Shown here piece after piece: positions 43,401 to 58,409 of a stretch of DNA of 64,000 bases (position 1 is its first letter; each line of letters opens with the position of its first letter). The position numbers and the translations under genes were made by a program. The notes under the pieces are model-generated. The model was not told the DNA's origin, did no database searches, and saw only the letters and a list, made by a program, of their open reading frames with translations. The stretch is from positions 182,351,745-182,415,744 of the forward strand of contig BTPG01000005.1 of assembly GCA_036245525.1 (NCBI GenBank), written 5' to 3'. The DNA is from Semisulcospira habei. Its lineage: Eukaryota; Mollusca; Gastropoda; Semisulcospiridae.

Positions 43401-44280
43401 TAAGCTTCCTACATGATGCATTACTTCAAGCCGAGAGAGTCCCTTAAGTCAATTAAACTGAACAAAACGACACACCAACCGTCGCCATCATACGCTTCGC
43501 GAATATCCGCTTCGCTTGTGATAGCGCCGGCTGATGTGTATAAACCAATGCATGTCCATAAACACACTGGCTCCAATCGACAAGAACGACAGCCTGTCTT
43601 TCGATCACAGAGCACGGCAACTTACACAGGAAATCGACCAGGCCGACAGGCTTTTCCCCCAAGTCACAAACGGGAGCCGAGCCCAGTTTTCCTTATAAAA
43701 CACACCGCATTTTACACCACTTCAAACAAAGACAAAGCAAACCTAAGTAATATCAGAAAACGCTTCCCTGACGACCGGCTGCCACACCAGGAATAAAATA
43801 AACTAAATGACATCCGCGTTTACCAACGAACCTGCGAGCAATGACTGTCATCAAGGAACGACTAGCGCCATGTTGTTTACAAATGGCGCAAGCGCTGCGC
43901 CGAACTCTTGAAAAAAACCTGTCGTCTGTTTTGCCAAGAACACTGTATTTACATCAACAGTCAGATTCAAGAATCGAAAAAACGCCTCATCTACAAAGAA
44001 GCAAAATGTGTGACAGTGACAAACCGTAAAATATTACTCACCACAGAAAAATATTGCACGACCTGCATTCGCAAGAGAGGGCCCAAGGGACGTAACTCGG
44101 GACTAGGTGTTCGCTTATCAGACGGTGACGAGGCATTTTTGTTTCTTGTGATGGTAAACTTGATTTGAGTAAACGTATTTAAATTTTCGCGTACCGTACG
44201 CTGTACTTTTTGAAGATAATTCACCACGACCAATAACAGACCATAGCACGAAGTTTTACACTGCACTGGCTGGAAATAGA
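43401..44280. other. Unique region, possible 5' end of neurocalcin
   Basis: Repeat-poor, with several CG-containing stretches (e.g. GCGCAAGCGCTGCGCCG at about 43884). Open frames on both strands match nothing I recognise. By position and repeat-poverty it could hold the neurocalcin promoter or first exon. Inference only. Confidence 0.25.
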
Positions 44281-44836
44281 TGGAACAACCAACTCACGAT
44301 GGATATAATAATGAGTGATGATAATGATAATGATAATAATACATTATTATTATTATTGTTGTTATTATTATAAAAATACATTATAAATATTAGTATTACT
44401 ATCATTTTTCTCGAGGTTGTAATTGTATATTTTCGCGTCTTTCACTTGGACTTTTTTTCCTAAGGACGGTTTTCAAGTATTCTATTTTTTTTTTTTTTAC
44501 GAGTCCTCTCACAGTAGAAAAAGAGACATCATTTGCATTCAAATCGTAAATGACAAAAGCTGTACTCAGTGACTAACTCGGACTGCCATTGCGACACTGA
44601 TAAATACTTATGTGGCTGCCGTGACACCTTTAGGCGGAGGTCAGTTAGTTCGCTCAGCCGCTACACCGCTTGAGACCTTTTCGGACTTACTCATTATGGC
44701 CGTACTTGAGACTCAGTCCGGTCGATATCTACGTCAGTGTATGCGGCACCTCACGAGAACCGTGCTAAGATAAAAACAAACAAACAAACAAAAAACCAAC
44801 AAACAACAACACCCCACCAAAACAAGCCGCAAACAA
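44281..44836. other. No gene seen
   Basis: (ATT)n/(AAT)n tract at 44320-44400, poly-T (about 44486-44500) and A-rich sequence (44770-44830). Confidence 0.55.
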
Positions 44837-46117
<1,281 letters not shown>

Positions 46118-46134
46118 AACAAAAAAAAATCAAA

Positions 46135-46200
46135 CCCATAACACCCCCTTCCCCCTTCCCAGCCCCCCCCCCCCAAAAAAAAAAAAAAAAAAAAAAAAAA
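46135..46200. repeat. C-rich and poly-A low complexity
   Basis: CCCCCTTCCCCC-like run, then about 28 A residues. Confidence 0.9.
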
Positions 46201-46616
46201 CCAGGACGAGGAATCCCTGTTATAGAGCTAGGTATCCTGACGACTGACTACCTGTACCTGCGTTTGGCCGAAACCTGACGCGGAAACCTATACTAACGAG
46301 TTAGTTTTTCCTGACAGCAACTCTGGCTATAGAGCCGCTGTCACGGAAACTTGATAATGATAGTGAGTACTTGTATAGCGTCTAACCTCAGATTAGAGCT
46401 CTAGGCGCTTAACAAAAACTAATGTACAAAAATAACTAATTACAAAAGTTGAAATGCAATTTACAAAAAGTACAAAAAAACATAATACAACGCACTCTGT
46501 AAACAAGCTATAAAGTCACCATTCAAAAGCAGAGCGCAAATTCTGTCTTGAGGGCGTATACAGCTGGAGAAGAGAGGCAAGGTAGTGTGGGCAGGAACAC
46601 GTAATACAACTGTGAG

Positions 46617-47132
46617 TCATGCATGAAATTTTGTACTGAATCCTACAACTGTTACAGGTAACCAGTGAAGAGCAGACAGATGGGGTGTGATATGATCTGA
46701 TCTAGGGACTCTAAGAATCAACCTAGCAGCTGAGTTTTGAATTTTCTGGAGTTTGCCAATCAGACACTGGAAACAGCCAGCCAAAGGAGCATTGCAGTAG
46801 TCTAATTTAGACAAAACAAAAGCGCAGACAAGTACTTTAGTTGCTTCAGGTGTCAGATAGTGGCGGACTGAAGCAATACGTCACAGTTTAGTATAGGCGG
46901 ATCTGCAAACGTTGTTCACATGAAGGCGCATGGACAGGCTACTATCAAGTGTGACACCCAGATTTTTTACATGGGGGGAGAAGGGGACAGTGGCACCACA
47001 GATTTGTAATGACTGGGGGAGTGTCAGCGTCTTCGTCAACCTCGGGGAAGCAATGATCATGGCCTCAGTTTTTCCGTCATTCAACTGTAATTTGTTTGAA
47101 GTGCCGGATCCACATCTTAGTATCCAAGACAC
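46617..47132 (-). pseudogene. LINE RT thumb region
   Basis: NKLQLNDGKTEAMIIASPRL, VKNLGVTLDSSLSMRLHV, then (after a stop near 46880) SKLDYCNAPLAGCFQCLIGK and NSAARLILRVPRSDHITPHL, the common C-terminal block of CR1/L2 RTs. Confidence 0.9.
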
Positions 47133-47638
47133 TCCTGAAGGCTCTCGATTGTGTCCATAATCTGATCAGGTGAACATGAGTCACGGAGTTGAGTATCATC
47201 TGCAAATGCATGATGTGATATAGAGAAACGGTTAAAGACACTGGCCAGTGGCTGAACATACAGGATAAAGAGGACTGGTCCAAGAACTGAACCTTGTGGG
47301 ACGCTAAAGCTCACGGTGGATGGGCAGGATAGTTTATCATTAACAACTATGCACTGAGTTCTGTCTGTCAGATATGATCTAAACCACGATAAAGCAGTTT
47401 CATGAATGCCATACACAGCATAGAGACGTTGTGGCAAAATGTCATGGTCAATCGTATCAAAGGCAGCAGATAGGTCTGACAGTGCGAGAACAGATAATTT
47501 GCCATCATCAAGAGCCTCGAGGAGGTCATTCAGAATTTTTGCAAGCGCAGTTTCAGTGGAATGACCTGCACGGTACGCAGACTGATTCGGACTAAGAAGA
47601 TGATTCAGGTTCAGATGGTCGAGAAGTTGCGACAACAC
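47117..47638 (-). pseudogene. LINE RT palm domain
   Basis: 173 codons: QSAYRAGHSTETALAKILND, ALSDLSAAFDTIDHDIL (catalytic Asp), VPQGSVLGPVLFILYV and HHAFADDTQL (catalytic FADD). All catalytic residues are present, but the frame breaks on both sides. Confidence 0.93.
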
Positions 47639-47874
47639 AACCTTCTCAACGATCTTAGAGAGAAAAGGGAGGTTTGAGACAGGGCGGTAATTCTGTAGAT
47701 TGTTAGGGTCTAGAGAGGGCTTTTTTTTTTTTTTTTAGCAAAGGTTTAACAATGGCGGATTTGAAATCCGACGGAAAAACACCAGACCTCAGGGACTAGT
47801 TGACAATGTTGGTCATGACTGGAAGCACAACATCAATACACTCGTACAGCAGTGTAGTAGGAAGTGGGTCTAAA

Positions 47875-49020
47875 CTACGTCTTTTGTGCAGTTCTCTTCA
47901 GCACAGCATGAAGTTCCTGTTCACTGACAGGTCTGAAGGACGAGAGACACTGACCAGAAAAGGAAACGTCATACTGTGATGGAGACTGTGAAATAAGTCC
48001 ATCAAGACTATCACGAATGTTCTGAACTTTTTCATTAAAGAAATTTGAGAACTGATCAGGCAGCTCTAATGGCGAGAAAATGGTCGGGAGTGGAGATGGA
48101 TCCCTTCTAGCAGTCAGTTTGTTGGTTACATTATAAAGCTGCTTGCTGGCGGTGCACGCTGCAATCTCGGCATTGAAGAAAGCTGTCTTCGCCACGAGTA
48201 CCAGACGAGTTACATATTTCTTAGCAGCGCTGAAAATCTGCTTGTGTACGGTAAGTCCAATGGACAGCCATAGTCTCTCAGCTTGTCGTCGCTCTCTCTT
48301 TGCAGCGAGAAGCTTGCCTCCCACGGCGCTGAACCACGGTGAGGATGCCCGACATGACACTTTACGGCGAGCAGATGGAACATGCTTGTCAAGTAGTGAT
48401 CTCAGACCCGAGTTAAACTGTCCCACAGAGGGATCAGGGTGTTTGCTAAGATATTCATGCAAATCAGCTTTGAAAGCCAGGCGATCAATAGCACGAATGT
48501 TTCGTTTTTGCACAAATACAGGCTGAAAGGGTGGCACTGAAACAACTAGATCAGCAATCACGCATAGATGATCAGACTCAAGTGCATATGACACATAAGT
48601 AGACTGAACGAAATTATCACTTGGTCGGTGTAGTAGCCAATCAAGAGTATGACCATGCTTGTGAGTTGGCTGACGAATAGACTGTTCAAGGTCAAAAACA
48701 CTCAAAAGATCCATTAGTTTCATAGTACTAGAGTTCTGCGGGCAGTCAAAGTAGAAGTTGAAGTCTCCCAAAATAGCAAGGTTACCTGGGAGTGAGTTGC
48801 TGTATTCAAGTAAATCAGAAAACTGATCAAGGAACATGACATCAGTCAGCTTATTTTTGCGGTTAGGAGGGGGCCGGTAGAGAATGAAGAACTGTACTGG
48901 CTTGCTTGGTAGCGTAAGTGTTACGTGTGCTAGTTCAAAGGAACAATGTTCGAAGGCAAATGCAGTGTTACAGGAGAAGTAGGGCACAAGGTCATCTCGA
49001 AAAATGATGGCAAGACCGCC
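47875..49020 (-). pseudogene. LINE APE-type endonuclease and linker
   Basis: The frame 47875-48987 (370 codons) plus upstream GGGLAIIFRDD encodes the endonuclease: FFILYRPPPNRKN, LAILGDFNFYFD (catalytic GDFN), THKHGHTLDWLL and LESDHLCVIADL (catalytic SDH). A linker with FFNEKVQNIRDSLD and ELHAVLKR follows. It stops just before the expected RT fingers because of a frameshift near 47875. Confidence 0.92.
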
Positions 49021-49653
49021 ACCCCGAGATGGACGTGGGAATGACTTGACGGTGAAGCTGAACTAACTCGTATAGTTTTCCGCATCCTGTGCTAAAGAGT
49101 AAAACAAAACACGGAAGACTTAAAAGCCCTGGACTCAGGCTGGGCAAAAGACGAAACTTCAGAGAGCCAGACCTAGTTACAAAACAGTTAGATACTTTTA
49201 AACATTGGTCACCGCCGCCCACACTACTAATGACAGTTAAAGGGTTGTGCCAGAGCCATGACTGATAACGACTCAGTATTTTTTTTTTATTTATTTTTTA
49301 AAACATATTGTTTCTCTTCAGTTATTTACCATGTTGCCACGTGGAGCTATGTCTGGACTCAGTCTTATATTCGCCAGTGTAGGCCGCTACCTTGTCTTGC
49401 CAGTGCACCAAACGTGACAAAGCCGATCGAATTGTGTCAATCTAACGATTGTCAGTGACTGAGACAGAGAGAAAGTGCGGTGACATTTATCGACCATAGA
49501 ACACATTGCTATATAATAGCTATCTATATGTAATACTCACGTCCGCAAAGAGTGTCACAACGGTACATAAAAAAAAATCAATGCGTTTATTACCGCCGCC
49601 AGTCGACTTTGAGAACTGGTCGTGGCCGTACACAGTCAAGTCCATCTCATGTT

Positions 49654-49710
49654 GGTTGTCTCCCTCGATTCGCAACCGATAGCGAATCGAGGGGAAAAAC
49701 CAATGTGGTT
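49654..49710. mobile_element. Family E hairpin
   Basis: GTTGTCTCCCTCGATTCGC, then CCGATAGCGAATCGAGGGG. No TTAA ends. Confidence 0.8.
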
Positions 49711-49854
49711 CCAGTTTAGAAGACTGACGTCGTAAATACTCAGTGAAGTGCAAAGGTAGTGTCTGATTGGCATTTGCTCTGCTCCGAACTTATATTAAGG
49801 CGCCAAGACACACAATTTAAAGCCTAGGTAAGCCGGGTAGGCTCGTCGCTTTTC

Positions 49855-51868
<2,014 letters not shown>

Positions 51869-52661
51869 CTCTTTAGTATGTCTTGGTCTTCCGTAAGACA
51901 GTTCCCTTCACTATCTTGAATGATCGAGGAGCGTCCTTGTTTTACACTGGTCAGGTCTTTCACCAGCTGGTATGCTTTTTTGCTATTATTTTTGTTCAGG
52001 TTTTCTTCTACGTGTTTACACTGATCTTCAATCCACTTATTCTTTGCCTTTTTCATCCTTTTCTTGATATCCTGATTAATTTCCCTGTATTGTTTAGCTC
52101 CTTCTATCTCTGATTTCTTTTTCTTTAATTCTCGACGCTTGTCACATAGAACAAAGATGTCAGCTGTAACACAAGGTTTCTTTGCTTGTCGGTGTTTGCC
52201 AAGGATCTCACTGGCTGTTTGGGTTACAACAGTGTTAAATGTGTCAACCAGTGTGTCCACGTCCGTGTCTTCTGCACCTAGAAGTAGCAGTGGTGCGAAT
52301 TTTCCTCCTATCTTTGCCTGGAAGGCTTCCGCTACCTCTGGGTCTTTCAGCTTCTCGAGGTCAAACTTGATTCTGGTGGGACCCTGCTTGTTGACCTTCT
52401 TTAGGCGGAGTCGGAAGGTCATCATCACTAAGTCATGGTCGCTTCCAATGTCTGCTCCTGGAAAACTTCTTGTCTTGGCAATGTTCACACTGGTTTGGAA
52501 GCGTCTCTTCACCATGATGTAGTCAATTTGGTTATGGTGCTCTCCGTTCGGGCTGTGCCATGTCCACCTTCTGGATGCTTTGTGCGGGCCAAACGTGTTC
52601 ATCAGCTTTAGATCGTTTGAACTGGCAAATTCCAGGAGCCTTAAGCCTCTGTCGTTGGTCT

Positions 52662-53285
52662 CTAGCGTCCGCATGTGCCTTTCCAGTTCCTAGCAGCATC
52701 CTGTCCTATTTTGGCATTCCAGTCTCCCTGCACCACAAAAATGTCTTTCTTGGGGGTCTGGTCCAGAACTTCTTGCAGTTGGTCATAGAAGTCTTCTATT
52801 TCCTCATCGCCATAGTCTGTTGTTGGGGCATAAACTTGTACAATGGTGATATTGAATGGGGTTGCCCTCAAGCGTATGGTGATAAGCCTACTGGAGACTG
52901 GCCGACAACGCATGACAGTGTTCACGTTGTCTTTGTGGACGAGAAATCCGACACCCTGTTCGTGTTTGTCTTCTCTGCCATTGTAGTACAGTTTGTGGTT
53001 TTCCTGGGATGATGTTTCCCCAAGGTTCTTCCATCGTACTTCGCAAAGTCCTAGGATGGTCCAATGGTATCTGTTCATTTCAGGTGTCAGTTCCTCTACC
53101 TTTCCAGGCGTTCTTAATGTTCTGACGTTCCAAGTGCCAATGCTGATGTTGTTTCTGGCACGGAGTTTTGATGGTGATGGTGCACCAGTAACACACTTAA
53201 CACCTCTGCCCTGGCGCAAGACAGAAGGCGCGGTCCTTGTTCCGGGCGACGACCGATCCGGTATGGATTGAGCTAAGGTTGTCAT
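52662..53285 (-). pseudogene. RTE endonuclease N-terminal part
   Basis: 207 codons. NNISIGTWNVRTLRTPGKVE opens the APE fold (catalytic Asn in TWNVR), LGLCEVRWKN holds the metal-binding Glu, and VVQGDWNAKIGQDA the GDWN motif. The frame shifts after WKGTCGR into the next ORF. The upstream TRTAPSVLRQGR region is probably ORF N-terminus or 5' UTR. Confidence 0.94.
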
Positions 53286-53667
53286 TGCATGTGGTGTGTC
53301 TTGGGCAAAAGAACCTGGCGGAGCCCATCCCTCTCCAGGATGTTAACCACAACCGAAACTCCACATAACTTGTGGCTCGCCTTGGTCCTGGACACGTGGC
53401 CGATGAGACCCTCATGGGACTCTTTCGCCCTGAGTGGTGACTTCATCAAGGAAGTTCGTACACCCAATCAGGTACCGTGTCAGCACCCTAGCCTTTGGTT
53501 ATCCACAACCTAACCTGCAAGGCAGCAGGGGACTCGTGGAGGGCGGGGTCGTCTATGTCCCGTGCAGATGTGAACATCTGCCCACTGCCCCACTGCTCGT
53601 CGCTTTTAAAGGTGGCCAAATCTGGCATTACCGCTTTAACTATCATTGCCGATTCAGTTAAACCGCC
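53286..53667. other. RTE 5' flank, identity unclear
   Basis: Possibly the LINE 5' UTR to about 53500. At 53610-53655 a relic of a family A hairpin (AATCTGGCATTACCGCTTTAAC) is seen. Confidence 0.5.
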
Positions 53668-53735
53668 GCGAGCTAGCATTATTCGCTTCCTGGGCGTTAC
53701 ACCCAAATAAAAACTAACTAACCTAACTAAATGAT
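53668..53735 (+). mobile_element. Short SINE 3' end with AACTAACTAA tail
   Basis: GGGCGTTACACCCAAATAAA followed by ACTAACTAACC. It is flanked by GATTCAGTTAA (about 53651 and 53733), a likely 11-bp target-site duplication. Confidence 0.75.
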
Positions 53736-53739
53736 TCAG

Positions 53740-53839
53740 TTAACCTTCAATTTGGCTCTCGGTGGCGCTTCTTGTCCCGATAATTCAGTCCTGCAGGAAT
53801 CATCGCGACAAAAAGTGCTACCGACAGCCAAAGGGTTAA
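53740..53839. mobile_element. Family C hairpin with TTAA ends
   Basis: TTAACCTTCAATTTGGCTCT at the left; ACCGACAGCCAAAGGGTTAA at the right. Centre CAGTCCTGCAGGAATCATCG. Confidence 0.9.
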
Positions 53840-54604
53840 TCTCCCACACCTGGCATACAGTTCATATAGACCTCTTCAAAAGTTACGAAACTGAGCCATT
53901 ATTTTACTACATTAGGTTTCAAAATATGCAGATGCACCGTGTTATAGTGACCTCACCGTGTCAGGAGCCTTGGCTTGAGCCAACAAATTCGGAAATGACA
54001 AGGTACAATACCTACATGAACAGTGCCACTGCCAAATGGCTTTGCCAACAAACCGTGACACGAACCGTGACCTCAGACTTAACCTCATAAATCTGCTTAG
54101 TACAAACACAGTCGGCCAGAACTAAAGGCGTTTTTTGCTAAAAGGGGAATTATTTGATCACGAAACCCTGGGAAAACTTATGGGCGAACTTTTGTCTTTT
54201 GATCAACTAAACCTCCTTTAATACATTAACGTGTTAAAGGAGGAATATTAGATCAACGACAAATAGGTGAATTTTTCAAAGAAGCATTCCTTTTCCTCCA
54301 TTATTTGATCACTAAAAGACAAATGAGAGAATATGTTACACGGGGATTATTTGACCAAAAGTCAAGATCGAAGCCGAGTATATAACTGCATAAGTATTTC
54401 ATTTGCTGATTTACAAACAGGCTTCACAATCCAGCTCACCGGCAGTTTTGTCAGTGCACTCAATTCATAGACGTCACCTGTATATTGGCCAAGGATTTTA
54501 ATCCACAGTAAACATCACCCTTACCACAGGACGCCAGTTGCGAGTTATACAGGTCAGCCTCACTGATAACGCGGTACATGAACCCATGAGCCAGAAAATC
54601 AGAC
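53840..54604. other. No gene seen
   Basis: Repeated TTATTTGATCA-like phrases (54150, 54303, 54345: GGGGAATTATTTGATCAC, CATTATTTGATCACTAAAAG, GGGGATTATTTGACCAAAAG) suggest a decayed ~100-bp tandem repeat. Confidence 0.5.
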
Positions 54605-54618
54605 CGTTTTTTTTTTTT

Positions 54619-54694
<76 letters not shown>
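54605..54694. repeat. Poly-T then (GT)n
   Basis: About 16 T residues followed by about 70 bases of GT. Confidence 0.95.
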
Positions 54695-54696
<2 letters not shown>

Positions 54697-55350
54697 GTTT
54701 TGTTTTTGTTGGCGTTACTGGGGTGTAGGGGGCTCTGGATAGAGGTAGCACCTTTGCTGTTCGGCAGCTGCGTCCTACATAGGACGGACGGGCATCACTG
54801 GTCCTCATCCATCTCCTTAATCTCTCACGTGCTGGCTCCAAGCGCCACACCCTGGCAAACCACCTCAGCTGGTGGGCTAAACCACGTGAGGGGGTGGTGT
54901 TCACATTGCACCACTAGGCGGATGAGCTGTTTCTGACAGCCAACGGCTAGAGGACGGAGGAGATCAGGTTGGATCCAACGGCCAAATGTGGGGGAGTAAA
55001 CCCTTCAAATCAGGAGTGGAGCCCCGAAGGCAGACAGCTGCCTGTATTCACGCACTGTTCTGGCAGCTCCTGCAACCAAACTGGTGCCAAACGTACTGCT
55101 TTGCATTCCTTTGGATACATCAGCGAGGCCGAGAGGGGGATCTTGACGACTGGGCATCCCAGGATCTCCATACACTTCGCCCAGGCTTACGCACTGGAGA
55201 GGTCACTCCAGTGACTGACCCAGCAAGCGCATACTCCATTGTCTTCCGAGACAGGATGCCGAGCAGTGTGTCTGAATTTACATAGGGGCGCAAAACCACA
55301 AAAATACACCGTCAAATAAACGCACTCAAACCGGCAAAAACAAATCATTG
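54695..55350. other. No gene seen
   Basis: GC-richer than its surroundings, with an inverted CGTCC TACATAGGACG. Possibly part of an unrecognised repeat. Confidence 0.4.
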
Positions 55351-55420
55351 GGCCGATGTCAGCCATAGCTGGCCCGCGCACGGTCGTGCCGGCGCGGGCC
55401 TGCTAAGGCTGACATCGGCC
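55351..55420. mobile_element. GC-rich hairpin (family I)
   Basis: GGCCGATGTCAGCC ... GGCTGACATCGGCC with inner GGCCCGCGC / GCGCGGGCC. Nearly perfect 70-bp palindrome. Confidence 0.88.
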
Positions 55421-55755
55421 AGAAGATTTTTTTTTTTTGCCCTCCGAGCATAAAATGACTGACTTGACAGCGAGACTTAGACCTGCCGGCACTGTATTCG
55501 ATTCCGCGCTATGCTGGTGTGTTGTATGACTTTAGGCGTACCATCACGTAGGTACTCGGACAAGATGCCGTAAAGAAATGATCTGTGATTTATAAGCGTG
55601 CTATTGAACTGGCTTGAAGTAAGGCATAAATTACTAGGGGCCGCCAAATATTATTGTGGACAACGTACTCGCCGCCTCCAGTCAAGTCAAGATTTATCGT
55701 CAGTCGTCTTCAAAATTTTAGAGCGGTGCTCGTGCGAGTGAGTGCGACATGTCGA
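55421..55755. other. No gene seen
   Basis: Poly-T at about 55426-55437; otherwise unrecognised. Confidence 0.5.
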
Positions 55756-56038
55756 TTAACCCCTTCACTGCAATTGGTTGCAGATTTTGATCCCGGCCAT
55801 GATACAAAGCCAGACAGCCCCCAGCCGCCCAGGGAACATGGATACAAAGCGGTGGCAGGAAGAGGCAAGGATCCTCCATAGCCTGATGAGGGTCTATTCC
55901 AACGCGCAGAAAGGCCATCGGGCCGACATCGGCCCGATGGCCTTTTTGCGCATTGGGTATGTCTCCTGCAGTTGGGATCGTGTCGCCACTCTGATATACA
56001 GGTCATTACAGTCTTTTTCTCGGCAATGAAGGGATTAG
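55756..56038. mobile_element. Family B element with replaced hairpin tip
   Basis: TTAACCCCTTCACTG at the left, CTCGGCAATGAAGGGATTAG at the right. The outer family B body is intact, but the centre holds AAGGCCATCGGGCCGACATC / GGCCCGATGGCCTT (about 55910-55945), related to the family I hairpin, instead of the CATGAGCCCC stem. Confidence 0.85.
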
Positions 56039-56114
56039 CCCCTTTTATCCCCCCCCCCTCCCTCCCACCCACCCCACTTCCTCCCTCCGCTTCCTCTCCC
56101 TTTTTGCATGGTTG

Positions 56115-56290
56115 GTTGGTTGGTTGGTTAGTTCCGGGTTTTACGTCCACGGCACCGAACTGATAATGGACAGCCCTAACGGGCGGGTTATGGGAGGTGG
56201 GGGTGGGGGGTGGGGGGAGGGTTATTGCCTATGGAGTATGACCTGAACACTGATCCGTTCAAGCGCACTGCAACTGTAGGCCTACCAATG
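56115..56290 (-). mobile_element. SINE-like dispersed repeat, copy 2
   Basis: The (GGTT)n start at 56110-56130 is the complement of an (AACC)n tail. The body matches 21690-21827 in inverse orientation (ATAATGGACAGCCCTA, TATGACCTGAACACTGATC). Confidence 0.75.
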
Positions 56291-56356
56291 ATTTATCAGG
56301 ACCTTTCGGCGCGACGGACGTGCCGCTAAATATTTTTTAACATGCCCGTCTTTTAT

Positions 56357-56414
56357 TTGTTCCCTTTCTGCGTGCGACCACAGAACCGGTCGCTGCATGC
56401 ACAGAAGGGGATAA
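56357..56414. mobile_element. Family F hairpin
   Basis: TTCCCTTTCTGCGTGCGACC ... GGTCGCTGCATGCACAGAAG; ends GGGGATAAA, TTAA lost. Confidence 0.75.
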
Positions 56415-56477
56415 AAACGTCACTAGTTTAACCCCCCATGACCCCAGCTGCCTTAGAAACATATGCAAGTAGGCTAA

Positions 56478-56535
56478 GCAAGAGACACAGATTCTGCTAA
56501 GCTCAGCACTGCTCATGAGGATCTACGCCTCTTGC
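56478..56535. mobile_element. Family B hairpin, diverged
   Basis: GCAAGAGACACAGATTCTGC ... CATGAGGATCTACGCCTCTTGC. Confidence 0.65.
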
Positions 56536-57006
56536 AGTTGGCAGTGGTGCCACATGTCTGTATGCAAACAGCGTGCGGACTTACTGCTTAACAGCAGGTG
56601 CAAGTGCAATTTTTACAGGGACCGGGACTTCCAGCTATCGCTGATTTCGTCCGGCTCAACAGCAGGTAATACATGTTGATATACAGCGGGCTAAATATAC
56701 GGCACACAATCATCACGACTGTTTCTCGCATATTGACCTCAGTTACATTCGCATGGTTCGCATTTGCTGAAAAGTCGGAATCAATTTCTTGTTGATCTGG
56801 TGGCGCATAAAATAGTATGTGCCTTTCCGCACTGGAGTGACGCTTCGGCGGTCATAAATGCAGTCAAATGCCCATGGACGATTTAAGGTTCAAAGTCACA
56901 GAAAAACACATTATCAATGACCATCTTGATATTGAGAACTGACCAGGTTTCGCTGAGAAGGTGATTTGGAAGTCAGTTATCGTAAGAGAGAATCAGCGGG
57001 CACACA
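56536..57006. other. No gene seen
   Basis: AACAGCAGGT occurs twice (56591, 56658) near TTACTGC/CGTCCGGC; nothing else recognised. Confidence 0.5.
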
Positions 57007-57070
57007 CTGGTTGCCTAACCCGATTCTCTACAGCTGATCGGTGGTGGCGAAACGAGGGAGACAACCAGTG
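57007..57070. mobile_element. Family E hairpin, diverged
   Basis: CTGGTTGCCTAACCCGATTC ... CGAAACGAGGGAGACAACCAG. Confidence 0.7.
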
Positions 57071-57122
57071 TGCAAAGGGCGCTGTGTATGCCGCAGGGCC
57101 GGATCACTTACCTCCAGCGGAG

Positions 57123-57420
57123 AGGGCCCGGGGGGGGGGGCAGGGGGTCCAACTTTTTCTTTGGGACCTTGAACCTGATACACCACGCTAGATCTTGTTT
57201 CCGCCAGGGGTCAGGGGCGAAAGGTACTAGTCCTTGCTTCCTTGGACTACTACACATTTGCCGTTCCCCCAAATATCAAAGGACGAGTAGGGGCTGCGGG
57301 GGGTGGGGGGGGGTGGGGTGGGGGGCAAACACCGCCAAAAAGGACTTTGTTAAGCATTTTAACAAATTTGGGGGGGCCTCAGTGACCCCCGCCCCCCCCC
57401 CCCCACCTGGTCCACCCCTG
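57123..57420. repeat. G-rich/C-rich low complexity
   Basis: G runs at 57130-57145, 57298-57327 and 57369-57376, and a C run at about 57391-57401. Confidence 0.75.
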
Positions 57421-57440
57421 TGCCTGTCTGTCATTTAGGA

Positions 57441-57598
<158 letters not shown>

Positions 57599-57640
57599 GC
57601 ACGTCTGACACGTCTATCACGTTTGACTGATACCACATCG

Positions 57641-57697
57641 GTTGTCTCCCTCCATTCGCTACCGCTATCAGCGGTAGCGAATGGAGGGAGACAACCA
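57641..57697. mobile_element. Family E hairpin, perfect copy
   Basis: GTTGTCTCCCTCCATTCGCT and AGCGAATGGAGGGAGACAAC surround ACCGCTATCAGCGGT. It is a perfect 57-bp palindrome with a one-base centre (at most minor offsets). Confidence 0.92.
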
Positions 57698-58181
57698 GTG
57701 TATGTTGATACATCTCCCGACAGCCAGTGTTGACACCCCTCTTCCCTCTCCCACCCCATCACCGACCGGCATCTTGCTAATTTAAGCTTTCCGCCCGCCA
57801 TCATAATAGCAACAATGATCACCATACTTGCATTATCTCCCAGTTGCCATGGCAACTACGATCGACTACGGTCGGATTATCACGCCACTGAAGAACATCA
57901 AACAGTTCCCCCCCCCCCTCGTCCCTCCTTCTTTTTCGCAGCCCTCACCATCCAAGTTCCACCCCAGCCCCCTCTATCCTCTACACCCCCAACCCCACCC
58001 TTTCACAATGTCCTACATCACACGGAAGCATTGTCATCCAATGGGGCATTGCTCCCGGCCCTGTAAATTTGATGTGCTGTGTCCGAAACGCTGTAGCGAA
58101 TCGAAGGAGACAACCAGTGTTTGTAAAAAAAAAAAAATAGACTGACTACGCCTCGATACAAGTTATTTGGAAATACACGTA
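57698..58181. other. No gene seen
   Basis: C-rich stretch (57905-58010) and a family E right-arm relic (GTAGCGAATCGAAGGAGACA at about 58092). Confidence 0.55.
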
Positions 58182-58409
58182 TTAACCCATATCACACTGA
58201 GGCTAAAAGCTTCAAATTTGTACACTGCCAAATGCAAGCTACATTATAGTACTTACAGATAAGGATAAAGAACATGCAATGGCTTTAGTTCAAGGGTGGT
58301 GCCAGAATAGCTTGGCGCCTGCAGGCGCCAAGCTATTCTGGCATTACCCTTGAACAATTTTAGTCAAACTTATTTCACACGCTGGTGTATTCCGAATGGT
58401 AAGGGTTAA
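58182..58409. mobile_element. Family A2-type hairpin MITE with TTAA ends
   Basis: TTAACCCATATCACACTGAG at the left, GAATGGTAAGGGTTAA at the right. Perfect inner palindrome GCCAGAATAGCTTGGCGCC / GGCGCCAAGCTATTCTGGC. Confidence 0.93.

Larger units (their letters stand above)
46352..49230 (-). mobile_element. CR1/L2-group LINE, near complete but broken
   Basis: Minus strand: endonuclease (47875-49020), RT fingers to FADD (47117-47638 plus broken frame 47640-47875), thumb (46617-47132) and a 3' end with GCGCTTAACAAAAAC / GACGCTATACAAGTACTC complement, a motif like CR1/L2 3' termini. A poly-T run (47719-47737) corresponds to an A-run frameshift, and there is an in-frame stop near 47800. The 5' end was not defined. 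Confidence 0.9.

Noticed and set aside
43413..44168. Open frames at 43.4-44.2 kb as a host protein gene
   Set aside because: No recognisable motifs, overlapping frames on both strands, no splice or start context. Listed only as a repeat-poor region.
52662..53285. Craniofacial development protein 2 as a host gene
   Set aside because: It is an RTE endonuclease contiguous with a reverse transcriptase and a GATA tail. The name comes from a host gene that captured such a domain.
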